A DNA stretch of 64,000 nt, taken from the NCBI GenBank assembly GCA_965263345.1, contig CBDHHC010000006.1:434001-498000 (forward strand), read 5' to 3'. The stretch comes from CBDHHC01 sp965263345. Lineage in GTDB: Bacteria > Pseudomonadota > Alphaproteobacteria > Rhizobiales > CBDHHC01. Positions 24,249 through 32,892 of this stretch are shown here, piece after piece. Position 1 is the stretch's first letter. Each line of letters begins with the position of its first letter. Both the position numbers and the translations under genes were made by a program. The notes beneath the pieces were generated by a model. It was not told the DNA's origin, did no database searches, and worked only from the letters and a program-made list of their open reading frames with translations.

Positions 24249-26546
24249 ATGGGAATACTAAGTAATTTATGTTTGTCGAATCAAATATTTATAGCTTTTT
24301 CTGTAGTTTTGTTTCTGATGGTCTTAATGGGGATATATTCCATTTATACTGTCAGGTCTTTAGATCATGACTTCAATGAATTTTCTCATCATGGTGAGGC
24401 CTTACATGCAGCTGCGCATATCACAAGAAGTTTTGATGAAATGCAGTTGGCTACAAAAAATTATATTGAACATTCAACAGATGAGAAGCGGCTTGAGGTA
24501 AAAAAAGCACATGATGCAGTCTTGAATTTAATCGATGCTGAATTGCCTAAAATAAAAATTAAGAAAGATAAAGAGCTTCTTGAAGATGCACGTCTGCATA
24601 TAGAAAAGTATTGGCAGGGCTTTATTAAACTTTCTGTTGATCGTCGTGAGCAGAAAAAAGTTATTGATGATGAGTTGCATAAGGTTGGTGATAAATTACA
24701 AGAAGAAATTTTGCTTGTGAATAAACATTTGAATGGTCAATCTGCAGTCATTACTGACGCTGTTGTTCATCTATTGATCGCTAGAGACCATGCCAACAGG
24801 TTTATTTATGGTGGGGACAAGAAAGAGATGAACTATGCTCTTTCTGAATTGGAACGTGTACGGAAAGATTTGATCAGTCCTGAAGTTGCGCAGTTTCCAG
24901 AGGAAGATCAGATACTTATCAAAGATGCTGTTAAACAACTCAATAAATATGTAAAAGGGTTAGAGCATTTTGTGGAACTTGAGACAGATGTACAACGTTT
25001 GCAAAACCAGGTTATGAATGTTGAAGTTAATATAATTATCAAAGACCTGGAAGCTATTGAAAAGCTGGCAATTGATGCAGAACATAAGATTAGCAAACAT
25101 GTGCATGAACAAGCTCAATTTTCTGTTATTATGATTGCAATCGTTCTATTGATTTCTTTGATTCTTGGTGCGACACTTTCATTTATTCTGGGAGGGATGA
25201 TTAGTCAGCCTATTCAGAAATTAGCTCATGCCATGAAAGAAATTTCAGCCGGAAATCTTAATGTAGAAATTCCTTCAGATAAGCGTAAGGATGAAATTGG
25301 CAATATGATTTCAGCCTTGAAAGTTTTTCAGGACAGTATGATTGAACGTAATCGTATACGTGAAGAACAGGATAATGCCAATACGATGAAGTTAAGACGA
25401 CAAGATGAGATGGATCAACTGGTTGGAATTTTTGGTAATACAATCAAAGGTGTTTTCCAGAAAGTTTCAAAATCTTCAACTGACATGGTTGAGGTCGCAG
25501 GACAGGTTTTATCCAACTCAGAAGCAACAGGTGGGCAGGCTGATCAATTAAACCAAGGTGCCCAGGACACAACACATAGTGTGACAACGGCTTCTTCTGC
25601 TGCTGAGGAGCTTTCTGCTTCCATAGGTGAAATTCAGCATAGGGCTGACCATTCAGCGTCTATTGCAAATAACGCAAAACAGAGGACACAGGCAACTTCG
25701 GAGAATTTCGCAAAATTACTTGAGGCGTCGCAACAAATTACAAGCGTTGTTGATCTTATCAGTGATATTGCTGAGCAAACGAATTTACTTGCTTTGAATG
25801 CAACCATTGAGGCGGCGCGTGCTGGTGATGCGGGGAAAGGGTTCGCTGTCGTAGCTAGTGAAGTGAAGGGGCTTGCGACACAGACAGCTAAAGCGACAGG
25901 AGAGATTAGTGAACAAGTTATTGCCGTGCAATCTATGGCTAAAGATGCTGAAACGTCTCTTACTGAAATTGATGATATTATAAAGGAAATTGATGAACTA
26001 GGAGCAAGTATTGCTGAATCGGTTCGTCAACAGCAGTTTGCAACTTCTGAGATTGCTGAGAGTCTTAGTGTTGTCTCTATAAATGCCAGTAATGTTACTG
26101 ATAGTATTGAGGTGTTTAGCCAGTCTGCTAAACAAAATACGAATGGCGCAACTAGAGTTAAAGACAGTGCTTTTGAGGTATCTAGTGAGGCAGCGATGCT
26201 TAGTCAAGAGGTTGAGACCTTTATAAAAGCAATTCGAAGCTCAGATGATGAAGACCAGTTCCAAATTCATAAGGTGAACCTCTCTGCAAATATTCTGGTT
26301 GAAGATCAAGCACATACTGCCAATGTTGTTCGTATTTCAACGGCTTTTATTTTCGTTGACAAGAAAATTTCAGCACCTGCAGGCGAATTTGTTGAACTTG
26401 AAATTCAAGGTTTTGAACGTAAAATTAGGGCACGTATCGCTGGGTATGATAATGCTGAAACTCAAATACAATTGCCTTTAAATCTTGAGCATATCTCATT
26501 TATGGGTGATAAAATAATTCAATTGCTATCTAACAAAGCAGCGTGA
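24249..26546 (+). CDS. Methyl-accepting chemotaxis protein with C-terminal PilZ-like domain
   Basis: A 765-residue transmembrane chemoreceptor. From the ATG at 24249 (AAAGG 11 bases upstream) there is TM1 (about 10-32), a long helical periplasmic sensor (about 35-285), TM2 (about 290-315, VIMIAIVLLISLILGATLSF), a HAMP domain, and the signalling tip IAEQTNLLALNATIEAARAG near 505. The last 95 residues look like a PilZ domain (HKVNLSANILVED, VVRISTAFIFV, VELEIQGF), as in Azospirillum Tlp1, but the Arg pair and Asp/Asn-Ser-Gly motif that bind c-di-GMP are not conserved. It is probably cotranscribed with the LOV kinase and regulator. Confidence 0.92.
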   Translation: MGILSNLCLSNQIFIAFSVVLFLMVLMGIYSIYTVRSLDHDFNEFSHHGEALHAAAHITRSFDEMQLATKNYIEHSTDEKRLEVKKAHDAVLNLIDAELPKIKIKKDKELLEDARLHIEKYWQGFIKLSVDRREQKKVIDDELHKVGDKLQEEILLVNKHLNGQSAVITDAVVHLLIARDHANRFIYGGDKKEMNYALSELERVRKDLISPEVAQFPEEDQILIKDAVKQLNKYVKGLEHFVELETDVQRLQNQVMNVEVNIIIKDLEAIEKLAIDAEHKISKHVHEQAQFSVIMIAIVLLISLILGATLSFILGGMISQPIQKLAHAMKEISAGNLNVEIPSDKRKDEIGNMISALKVFQDSMIERNRIREEQDNANTMKLRRQDEMDQLVGIFGNTIKGVFQKVSKSSTDMVEVAGQVLSNSEATGGQADQLNQGAQDTTHSVTTASSAAEELSASIGEIQHRADHSASIANNAKQRTQATSENFAKLLEASQQITSVVDLISDIAEQTNLLALNATIEAARAGDAGKGFAVVASEVKGLATQTAKATGEISEQVIAVQSMAKDAETSLTEIDDIIKEIDELGASIAESVRQQQFATSEIAESLSVVSINASNVTDSIEVFSQSAKQNTNGATRVKDSAFEVSSEAAMLSQEVETFIKAIRSSDDEDQFQIHKVNLSANILVEDQAHTANVVRISTAFIFVDKKISAPAGEFVELEIQGFERKIRARIAGYDNAETQIQLPLNLEHISFMGDKIIQLLSNKAA

Positions 26547-26562
26547 TTATTCACCAGAGATG

Positions 26563-28254
26563 TTATTCCGTGCTAATTATAATTTCAATCAGGTTTGGAT
26601 TTCCTGATTGAATTCCTTCCTCAATCGCTTCAGCAATATCTGAAGCTTTTTCGATGCGTTTTGCTTCTAATCCCATAGAATTTGCCAGGGCAATAAAGTC
26701 AATTGCAGGGTCTGCCAAATCCATAGCTATAAATTGATTGGTTCTGGCTGATCTATAATGTGCCTGAGATTTCATGAAGTTTTTGAGGATATTGTATTCG
26801 CGATTGTTTAAAACAACAAATGTTACTGGGAGTTTTTCGTGCGCTGCTGTCCACATCGCCTGGGGCGAGTACATGGCAGCACCATCTCCTACAAGGGATA
26901 TAACAGGTTCTCGGCGTCTGCCCAGTGAGTACCCTACTGACGCTGGCATTCCCCATCCTAATCCACCACCACGTAGGAAGGAATATTGATTAAAGGATGA
27001 GCTATACAGACAGTTTCGTAAATGATTTGCTGTCGCAACAGCCTCATCAATGATTGGTATACTAGGGCCTATGGCTTTTGCCATCTGTTCTGCCGCAACC
27101 AATGGAGTTATCATAGGTTCTGAAACTTGTTCTCTGGCTAAGGCGAACAAGGAATTTCGTTTTTCATTTTGTCGATCAAGGGCAATGTTTACAAGTCTGC
27201 TATATTTTTTTGCATTCAGACTCGTTTTTTCATCGATTAACGGCTGTAAGGCTTTTAGAGATGTTTTGATATCTCCTATTGCCGAGAGTTTTGTTGCATA
27301 TGTACGCCCTAAATCTCGTACGTCCATTGAAAGTTGGAAAACCTCACACCCCTCAGGTATTGCAGACTCTCCAGTGTAGAGGATTGTAATTAGGGATTTG
27401 CCGCCTAAAGCAAAAATAGCGTCATAGTTTTGCAAGATATTTGCTATGTCACCAGCTTTTGTGGGAAGGTTTCCTGACCATAGTGGATGATTTGTTGGAT
27501 ATGGAATGCATGATGGAAAGGAAGAGCCATAAACATCTGCGGCAAGAGATTCTGCTAGGGTTACGACTTCCAGTCCTGCATCACTGACGGAAACTTCATC
27601 TCCTGCTATGAGTGCTATTTTTCCAGGCTCAAATTCTGATAAATAAGCAGCGAGCATATCTAGAGAACCAGCTTGCACTCTATTTTCAATATATGACGGG
27701 GTTCCAATATCTACATCTGTCATATCTTCCATTACGTTCATTGGTAATGATAAAAATACCGGTCCAGATGGAGGTGCTACACAATCATGAAATGCCCTTC
27801 GGACAAGTGTTGGGATTTGATCTGCTGTGGTAATTTCTTGTCCCCATTTTACGCCTCGGCTCGCTATACCAACAAGATCACCCGATAAAAGCGGGTCTGT
27901 TAAGATGTGTCTGAGGTCTTGTTGTCCTGCGGTCACAACAAGTGGTGTTCCTGCGACATGGGCGTTTAAGAGGTTCCCTAATCCATGTCCAAGACCTCCT
28001 GCTGTGTGGAGGTTTACAAAGCCTGGTTTTCCTGATGCTTTGGCATAGCCATCAGCCATAGCAACCACACTAGCTTCCTGTAAGCCCCAGATGTATTTTA
28101 TTTTGGGAAAATCTACTAATGCATCAATCAAAGCAAGTTCTGTTGTTCCAGGATTGCCAAATATGTATTCGACGCCCTCATTTTCAAGAACCTCAAGGAA
28201 AACTGCAGCGCCTCTTTTTGGCTTTTTGTCTTCCAGTGTTTTGATGGCTTTCAT
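26563..28254 (-). CDS. Thiamine-diphosphate enzyme, benzoylformate decarboxylase-like
   Basis: A 563-residue ThDP enzyme of the acetolactate synthase/decarboxylase superfamily. It resembles benzoylformate decarboxylase (MdlC): FGNPGTTELALIDAL near the N-terminus, GLQEASVVAMADGYA with the ThDP-activating Glu, NLHTAGGLGHGLGNL with the BFD-type His, VVTAGQQD, and the cofactor motif LVGDGAAMYSPQAMWTAAHE. The BFD catalytic Ser (GNPGSNE) is Thr here, so the substrate may differ; other 2-oxoacids are possible. AAGGA lies 8 bases before the ATG. It is divergent from an Lrp-family regulator gene. Confidence 0.85.
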   Translation of the reverse strand: MKAIKTLEDKKPKRGAAVFLEVLENEGVEYIFGNPGTTELALIDALVDFPKIKYIWGLQEASVVAMADGYAKASGKPGFVNLHTAGGLGHGLGNLLNAHVAGTPLVVTAGQQDLRHILTDPLLSGDLVGIASRGVKWGQEITTADQIPTLVRRAFHDCVAPPSGPVFLSLPMNVMEDMTDVDIGTPSYIENRVQAGSLDMLAAYLSEFEPGKIALIAGDEVSVSDAGLEVVTLAESLAADVYGSSFPSCIPYPTNHPLWSGNLPTKAGDIANILQNYDAIFALGGKSLITILYTGESAIPEGCEVFQLSMDVRDLGRTYATKLSAIGDIKTSLKALQPLIDEKTSLNAKKYSRLVNIALDRQNEKRNSLFALAREQVSEPMITPLVAAEQMAKAIGPSIPIIDEAVATANHLRNCLYSSSFNQYSFLRGGGLGWGMPASVGYSLGRRREPVISLVGDGAAMYSPQAMWTAAHEKLPVTFVVLNNREYNILKNFMKSQAHYRSARTNQFIAMDLADPAIDFIALANSMGLEAKRIEKASDIAEAIEEGIQSGNPNLIEIIISTE

Positions 28255-28482
28255 TGTACATGTCCTTCCTTTAGGGTTGAGGAATGAGACTCTATGATTT
28301 TTCTCTCTACCTTTCAGGTTTGCCTATATTTGTTAATTTTGTTTGGAATTTTCGTATAATTATATACTATTTTCCTAGAAATATTCTTTCGTTTTAATCT
28401 GTATTAACTTTAATAGGAGGGGAATATTCTCTATTTCATTAATTTTTTATCTAAAAATTTTTAGTAAAGGTATAAAGTGTAA

Positions 28483-28935
28483 ATGGACGAGATTGACCTT
28501 AGAATTATGCGTGCATTGCAATTTAATGCTCGTATATCTAATCAAAACCTGGCGGATGAAGTTGGATTATCTACTAGCCCCTGCTGGAATCGGGTTCGGA
28601 GATTAGAGAAAAATGGGATTATTGAGAATTATATTACCGTTTTTAACCAATCTGAACTCGGTTTACCTGATACAGCTATTATAGAAGTTGCATTAGAACG
28701 GCATGATCAGAAATTGCTCGTGAATTTTGAAAATGAAATAAAATCGATACCAGAGGTTACAGAAGTTTTTATGGTGACGGGGGAATTTGATTATTTTATT
28801 AAGGTGGCTGTTTCAGGGACCTCAGGCTATGAAAAGTTTATTCGGCAGACCCTTTTTCATATCCCTGGTATTCGACATACAAGATCCAGTCTTATTCTAT
28901 CTTATATCAAGAAAAATGCTTCTCCTATTCCATAA
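28483..28935 (+). CDS. Lrp/AsnC-family transcriptional regulator
   Basis: A 150-residue feast-famine regulator. The helix-turn-helix is at about 1-55 (DEIDLRIMRALQFNARISN, LADEVGLSTSPCWNRVRRLE), followed by the RAM ligand-binding domain (FMVTGEFDYFIKVAVSG and RHTRSSLILSYIKK). It is divergent from the ThDP enzyme gene across 228 AT-rich bases, which makes that gene its most likely target, with an amino acid or related 2-oxoacid as ligand; both points are inferred from layout and family behaviour. Confidence 0.92.
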   Translation: MDEIDLRIMRALQFNARISNQNLADEVGLSTSPCWNRVRRLEKNGIIENYITVFNQSELGLPDTAIIEVALERHDQKLLVNFENEIKSIPEVTEVFMVTGEFDYFIKVAVSGTSGYEKFIRQTLFHIPGIRHTRSSLILSYIKKNASPIP

Positions 28936-29073
28936 ATATCATGAACTTGTGACATATAAGGGTCATGTCGTTATTATATGAGGAATAGAGATGTTTTTAA
29001 AATATTACAGAAGCCAATTTTGATATTCTAATCTAATTTTCAGTTTTAATTTTCTGTGGGATGAGGGATATAG

Positions 29074-30822
29074 ATGTTTAAGAAAATGTATAATAATATC
29101 AGCCGTCGTAATCTTCTTAAATTTGCAGGTTTTGCTGGCTCGTTGGGTGTCCTCTCACATCCGGGACCATTTGGTATTTTAAATGCTTATGCTGCAGAGC
29201 ATGGGACATTGCCTATTGGTATGAATTTGGCCAGTATTGCCGATTGGGAGACAGGATATCCTTTTTTAAATCTGATGTGGGGCGCTCGCATCTGGCACAC
29301 AAAAAATGTTAGTGGGCAAGGTCCATGGAATACAAACAAGATTGGCGAAATCGATCTTGATGAGGATGGCTATCCCTTAGAGATTCCCTTTAGGCCTAGG
29401 AGCGGAGGTCCATCTCAATATGTTTTTACTCTTCTGCCAAGTGTTTTAAAGTCAGGAAAATATGTCATTTTATATGATGGGGAAGGCGAATTTCGCGCAT
29501 CTGCTGGTACAAAAATACGGAGTGTTGAACCTGGTCGTGTTGAGATCAGTATGACACATGGCGGTGTTGATCAGCTTGAGATACTGTCGATTCGTAAGAG
29601 TAAACATGGTAATCATATTCGTAATATTCGCATTCTTCCTATAGAGCATGAAAAAGCTGATTTAGAACAAAATCCATTTCGCCCTGAAGTGATAGAGTTT
29701 TGTAAGCCATGGCATTGTCTCAGGTTTATGGATTGGCTGGTTACGAATAATAGTATTAATCTAAAGTGGTCTGACAGGAAAAAGATAAGCTATTATACAC
29801 AAACCAGTCCTGAAACTGAAGAGATTGGGTTTAATCCTGCTGATATCCCTGAGTGGAAAAGAAAAATGGGATCAGGCATTGCGATAGAGCTTTGTATTAA
29901 ACTTGCCAATCTTACAAAGACAGATGCTTGGTTATGTGTGCCACATCTGGCGGATGATGATTATATTCGCAATATGGCTCAGATGGTTAGGGAACAGCTT
30001 GATCCGTCTTTGAAAGTTTATCTTGAATATAGCAATGAAATCTGGAACTGGCAGTTTTTTCAAACTCAGTGGATGATCAGAAGTCAGCTTGCAGGTGATC
30101 TTGTGATTGCTGGGGGCGGTCAGATCCCTTGGGAAGGTCGTCAAAAACCTCAGAAATTTAGAGCCGGTGTTGCGGAAGATATTGGGGGAGATAATCATCC
30201 TGAACGTATTGGAGCCTTATTCCGTCGTTGTTTTAAAATTTGGGAAGATGTGTTTTCAGATGCAGACCGCAAACGCTTAGTGCGTGTTTGTGCTGTTCAG
30301 GCGCATTGGCCGGACACTGGGCGCCGAACCTTAGAATGGGTGATGAAACATGGAGGGTGCGATGTCTTTTCACCTGCCGGCTATTTTGGGCCCAACGAAG
30401 AGATTTATGCGCGCTGGGAAGCAAAGGGTGCGAAGCTGACAGCTGATGATGTGATAAAAGATATGCGTCAAGCCGTTCAGGTTGAAAAGAAAGTTCTCAC
30501 AGAGAATGTTGCAATTGCCAAAGCTGCTGGGGTTGGGTTGGCTATTTATGAGGGTGGCCAACATATTCAACCTCAGGGGCAAGCCGAAAAACCTTATAAT
30601 GATGCTCTTGGTGCCGTACAGAAGCATCCAGCTATGTATGATCTTTATCGTCAGAATTTTGATTTATATGTTGAAGCCAATTGTCAGATGTTCTGTGCGT
30701 TTTCTTCTGTTGGTGGGCAGGGCAGCCGTTATGGCAGTTGGGGGCATGCAGAATATTACGGGCAAGACCCGAAAGAGATGCCGAAATATCGTGCGGTGTT
30801 GGAGGCGAATAAGACGCGGTGA
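29074..30822 (+). CDS. Tat-exported glycoside-hydrolase-like protein
   Basis: A 582-residue exported protein. It starts with a Tat signal (SRRNLLKFAGFAG, ending NAYAA near residue 41), so it is folded before export. The body suggests a TIM-barrel glycosidase: E322 in YLEYSNEIWNWQF resembles the Asn-Glu acid/base of clan GH-A, and E493 in LAIYEGGQHI could be the nucleophile. Similar proteins are often annotated as cellulose-binding, but I see no clear binding module. Substrate and activity are unproven. It follows the Lrp gene by 138 bases and stands alone. Confidence 0.7.
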   Translation: MFKKMYNNISRRNLLKFAGFAGSLGVLSHPGPFGILNAYAAEHGTLPIGMNLASIADWETGYPFLNLMWGARIWHTKNVSGQGPWNTNKIGEIDLDEDGYPLEIPFRPRSGGPSQYVFTLLPSVLKSGKYVILYDGEGEFRASAGTKIRSVEPGRVEISMTHGGVDQLEILSIRKSKHGNHIRNIRILPIEHEKADLEQNPFRPEVIEFCKPWHCLRFMDWLVTNNSINLKWSDRKKISYYTQTSPETEEIGFNPADIPEWKRKMGSGIAIELCIKLANLTKTDAWLCVPHLADDDYIRNMAQMVREQLDPSLKVYLEYSNEIWNWQFFQTQWMIRSQLAGDLVIAGGGQIPWEGRQKPQKFRAGVAEDIGGDNHPERIGALFRRCFKIWEDVFSDADRKRLVRVCAVQAHWPDTGRRTLEWVMKHGGCDVFSPAGYFGPNEEIYARWEAKGAKLTADDVIKDMRQAVQVEKKVLTENVAIAKAAGVGLAIYEGGQHIQPQGQAEKPYNDALGAVQKHPAMYDLYRQNFDLYVEANCQMFCAFSSVGGQGSRYGSWGHAEYYGQDPKEMPKYRAVLEANKTR

Positions 30823-30878
30823 GTTTTGGGGGACTAACCTTTCATTCTTCTTAAAAAAACTATGTGTTTAAGTATGGC

Positions 30879-31070
30879 TCAATCCCCAAAAGTGTCATCC
30901 CAGGCGGTTTTGACTTGGCCGAACATGCCATCAACTGGGTCGCCTAAGGCAGATATTGATGCTATGACGGCGATGGAAATTCCTGTTGCGATTAAAGCAT
31001 ATTCAATTGATGTGGTCGCAGAGTTGTCTGCGAAAAATGCTTTAATGGTTGCCAAAGTCTTTATTGCCAT
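30879..31070 (-). CDS. Flp/Fap-type pilin subunit (orphan)
   Basis: A 63-residue prepilin-like protein: a short basic leader, then FFADNSATTSIEYALIATGISIAVIASISALG, the hydrophobic Flp core in which the usual GATAIEYGLIA appears as TTSIEYALIA. The residue before the mature end is not the typical Gly, so processing by the prepilin peptidase may differ. No tad/cpa assembly genes are in the window. GGA lies 6 bases before the ATG, and the gene starts 23 bases after mutT on the same strand. Confidence 0.85.
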   Translation of the reverse strand: MAIKTLATIKAFFADNSATTSIEYALIATGISIAVIASISALGDPVDGMFGQVKTAWDDTFGD

Positions 31071-31093
31071 AATGGTTCCAAAATAAGATCATC

Positions 31094-31498
31094 TTAAAGC
31101 ATGTCCCGTAATAGGGCTTTAAGGGGCTCATCGGCAGGTGGCATTGCATAATCTGTTAATCTTAGTGGCATGACCCAGGCCAGGTTCTGTCCTTCTTTGC
31201 CTGTGATTGTGCCGTTCCACTTCCGACAGGCATATAATGGCATTAATAAGTGAAAATCTTCATAACGGTGGCTGGCAAATGTGAGAGGGGCAAGACAAGC
31301 TTCTGTGACATCTATATCCAGCTCTTCTTTCAGTTCACGGATGAGGGCTTCTTCTGGTGTTTCAACTGGCTCTACTTTGCCTCCGGGAAACTCCCACAGG
31401 CCTGCCATTGATTTGCCTTCAGGGCGTTGGGCAAGCAAAAGGCGTCCATCAACATCAATCAGGGCCACAGCAGAAACGAGTAGGATTTTTTTTGTCAT
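31094..31498 (-). CDS. mutT: 8-oxo-dGTP diphosphatase (MutT, Nudix family)
   Basis: A 134-residue Nudix hydrolase that would remove oxidised dGTP from the nucleotide pool. The Nudix box GGKVEPVETPEEALIRELKEELDI is complete in order (given here in part: GGKVEPVETPEEALI then RELKEELDI), with LWEFPGG before it and LLLAQRPEGKSMAGLW typical of MutT. It lies 18 bases after argJ on the same strand. The order parvulin isomerase, argJ, mutT near secA is common in Alphaproteobacteria. Confidence 0.93.
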   Translation of the reverse strand: MTKKILLVSAVALIDVDGRLLLAQRPEGKSMAGLWEFPGGKVEPVETPEEALIRELKEELDIDVTEACLAPLTFASHRYEDFHLLMPLYACRKWNGTITGKEGQNLAWVMPLRLTDYAMPPADEPLKALLRDML

Positions 31499-31516
31499 GG
31501 TTTTTGTCTTGTTATT

Positions 31517-32743
31517 TTAGCTTCTATAGTCTGCATTTATGGAAATGTAATCATGAGTGAGATCACAGGTCCATACTGTTGCTTCGTCTTGTGCTATGCC
31601 GACATCAACTTTGATATTAATGTTTTCGCCTTTCATATATGCAGCTGCTTCAGGCTCTGAGTAAGACGGATCACGTTCGCCATTTGTGGCTACTTTGATA
31701 TCACCGAACCAAATTGCGAGCTTATCACGATCAGCTGCTTCTCCTGATTTTCCGACTGCCATTACGATACGTCCCCAGTTGGGGTCTTCTCCGGCGATTG
31801 CTGTTTTTACGAGAGGAGAGTTGGCGATTGAAAGGCCGATTTTTTTTGCGGCCATTTCATTTTCTGCTCCTGATACTGTGATCTCAATAAATTTGCTTGC
31901 GCCTTCTCCGTCACGAACAATTTGATGGGCCAAGTCTAACATCAGTGCATTTAATTTTGTTTTGAAATCTGCAAGAGCAGGGTCAATAGGATCTGTTATA
32001 ACCTGGTTTTCTGCTGTGCCTGTTGCGAACAATAGAACAGTATCACTTGTTGAGGTGTCTCCATCGACTGTTATTGTATTGAAGCTTTTTTCAACGGCTT
32101 GAGAACATAAGATCTGCAGGACTTCTGGCGCAATTGCTGCATTAGTAAATATAAAGCCTAACATCGTGGCCATATCAGGAGCAATCATGCCTGAGCCTTT
32201 GGCAATACCATTGATGGTGATGTCTTTCCCATGAATCTGGGTTGAGGCTGTTGCTTGTTTTGCGTAGGTGTCGGTTGTCATGATGGCTTCAGCTGCATCA
32301 TTCCAAGCCGTCGCTGAGAGTTCCTTTTTCAGATTGGTGATATGTGATGTGAAGGTTTGTGGATCAAGAGGTTCACCAATCACTCCTGTTGAAGCAACAA
32401 AAACTTCTTGTTCATGACAGTCAAGAAGATCTGTCACGGTCTTTACCGTGGTCTGGACTGCATCCATTCCTTTCATGCCTGTAAATGCATTTGCGTTCCC
32501 TGCATTTACGACCAAGGCAGATGCTTTGCCTTGTGCAAGATATTGACGACACCATTCCACAGGTGCTGAGGCTGTTTTTGATTTTGTGAGTGTTCCTGCA
32601 ACAGTGGTGTTTTGATCAAAAACAGTAAGCATTAGATCTTTTCGGTCTTTGTACTTTATACCTGCTTCACATGCGGCAAGGCGAATACCTTTGATTTGAG
32701 GTAAAACTGGGGTGCTTTTTGGAGCTAATGGGGAGCGTTTCAC
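31517..32743 (-). CDS. argJ: Bifunctional glutamate N-acetyltransferase / amino-acid acetyltransferase
   Basis: Arginine-synthesis enzyme (408 residues) that recycles the acetyl group from N-acetylornithine to glutamate. The autocleavage site is in KGSGMIAPDMATMLGFIF, where the Thr of MATML becomes the N-terminal nucleophile of the beta chain. NAGNANAFTG and EDPNWGRIVMAVG are further family motifs. The start is GTG at 32743 with GGGA 9 bases upstream, giving MKRSPLAPKS. Whether it also accepts acetyl-CoA cannot be judged from sequence. Confidence 0.96.
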   Translation of the reverse strand: MKRSPLAPKSTPVLPQIKGIRLAACEAGIKYKDRKDLMLTVFDQNTTVAGTLTKSKTASAPVEWCRQYLAQGKASALVVNAGNANAFTGMKGMDAVQTTVKTVTDLLDCHEQEVFVASTGVIGEPLDPQTFTSHITNLKKELSATAWNDAAEAIMTTDTYAKQATASTQIHGKDITINGIAKGSGMIAPDMATMLGFIFTNAAIAPEVLQILCSQAVEKSFNTITVDGDTSTSDTVLLFATGTAENQVITDPIDPALADFKTKLNALMLDLAHQIVRDGEGASKFIEITVSGAENEMAAKKIGLSIANSPLVKTAIAGEDPNWGRIVMAVGKSGEAADRDKLAIWFGDIKVATNGERDPSYSEPEAAAYMKGENINIKVDVGIAQDEATVWTCDLTHDYISINADYRS

Positions 32744-32795
32744 TGTTTTTTCCCAAAGTTATGGTTTGATTTGATCATTTGTTATTAGAAATATC

Positions 32796-32836
32796 AAAAA
32801 AAATAAAGGCACTTTAAGTATTATTAAAGTGCCTTT
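32796..32836 (-). terminator. Intrinsic terminator of the parvulin isomerase gene
   Basis: A perfect 13-bp stem (32805-32817 with 32824-32836) and 6-base loop. Read on the minus strand it is followed by a run of eight T bases (A bases at 32796-32803 on the plus strand). It separates the isomerase gene from argJ. Confidence 0.93.
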
Positions 32837-32892
32837 GAGAAACTTCTTGTGTGTTTAAAGAGAAAATTATATTTTTTCAATTTTTCTCTTCA

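Noticed and set aside
30824..30891. TTTTGGGG and CCCCAAAA arms around the end of the Flp pilin gene
   Set aside because: The arms are 52 bases apart and one lies inside the pilin coding region; no T-run follows.
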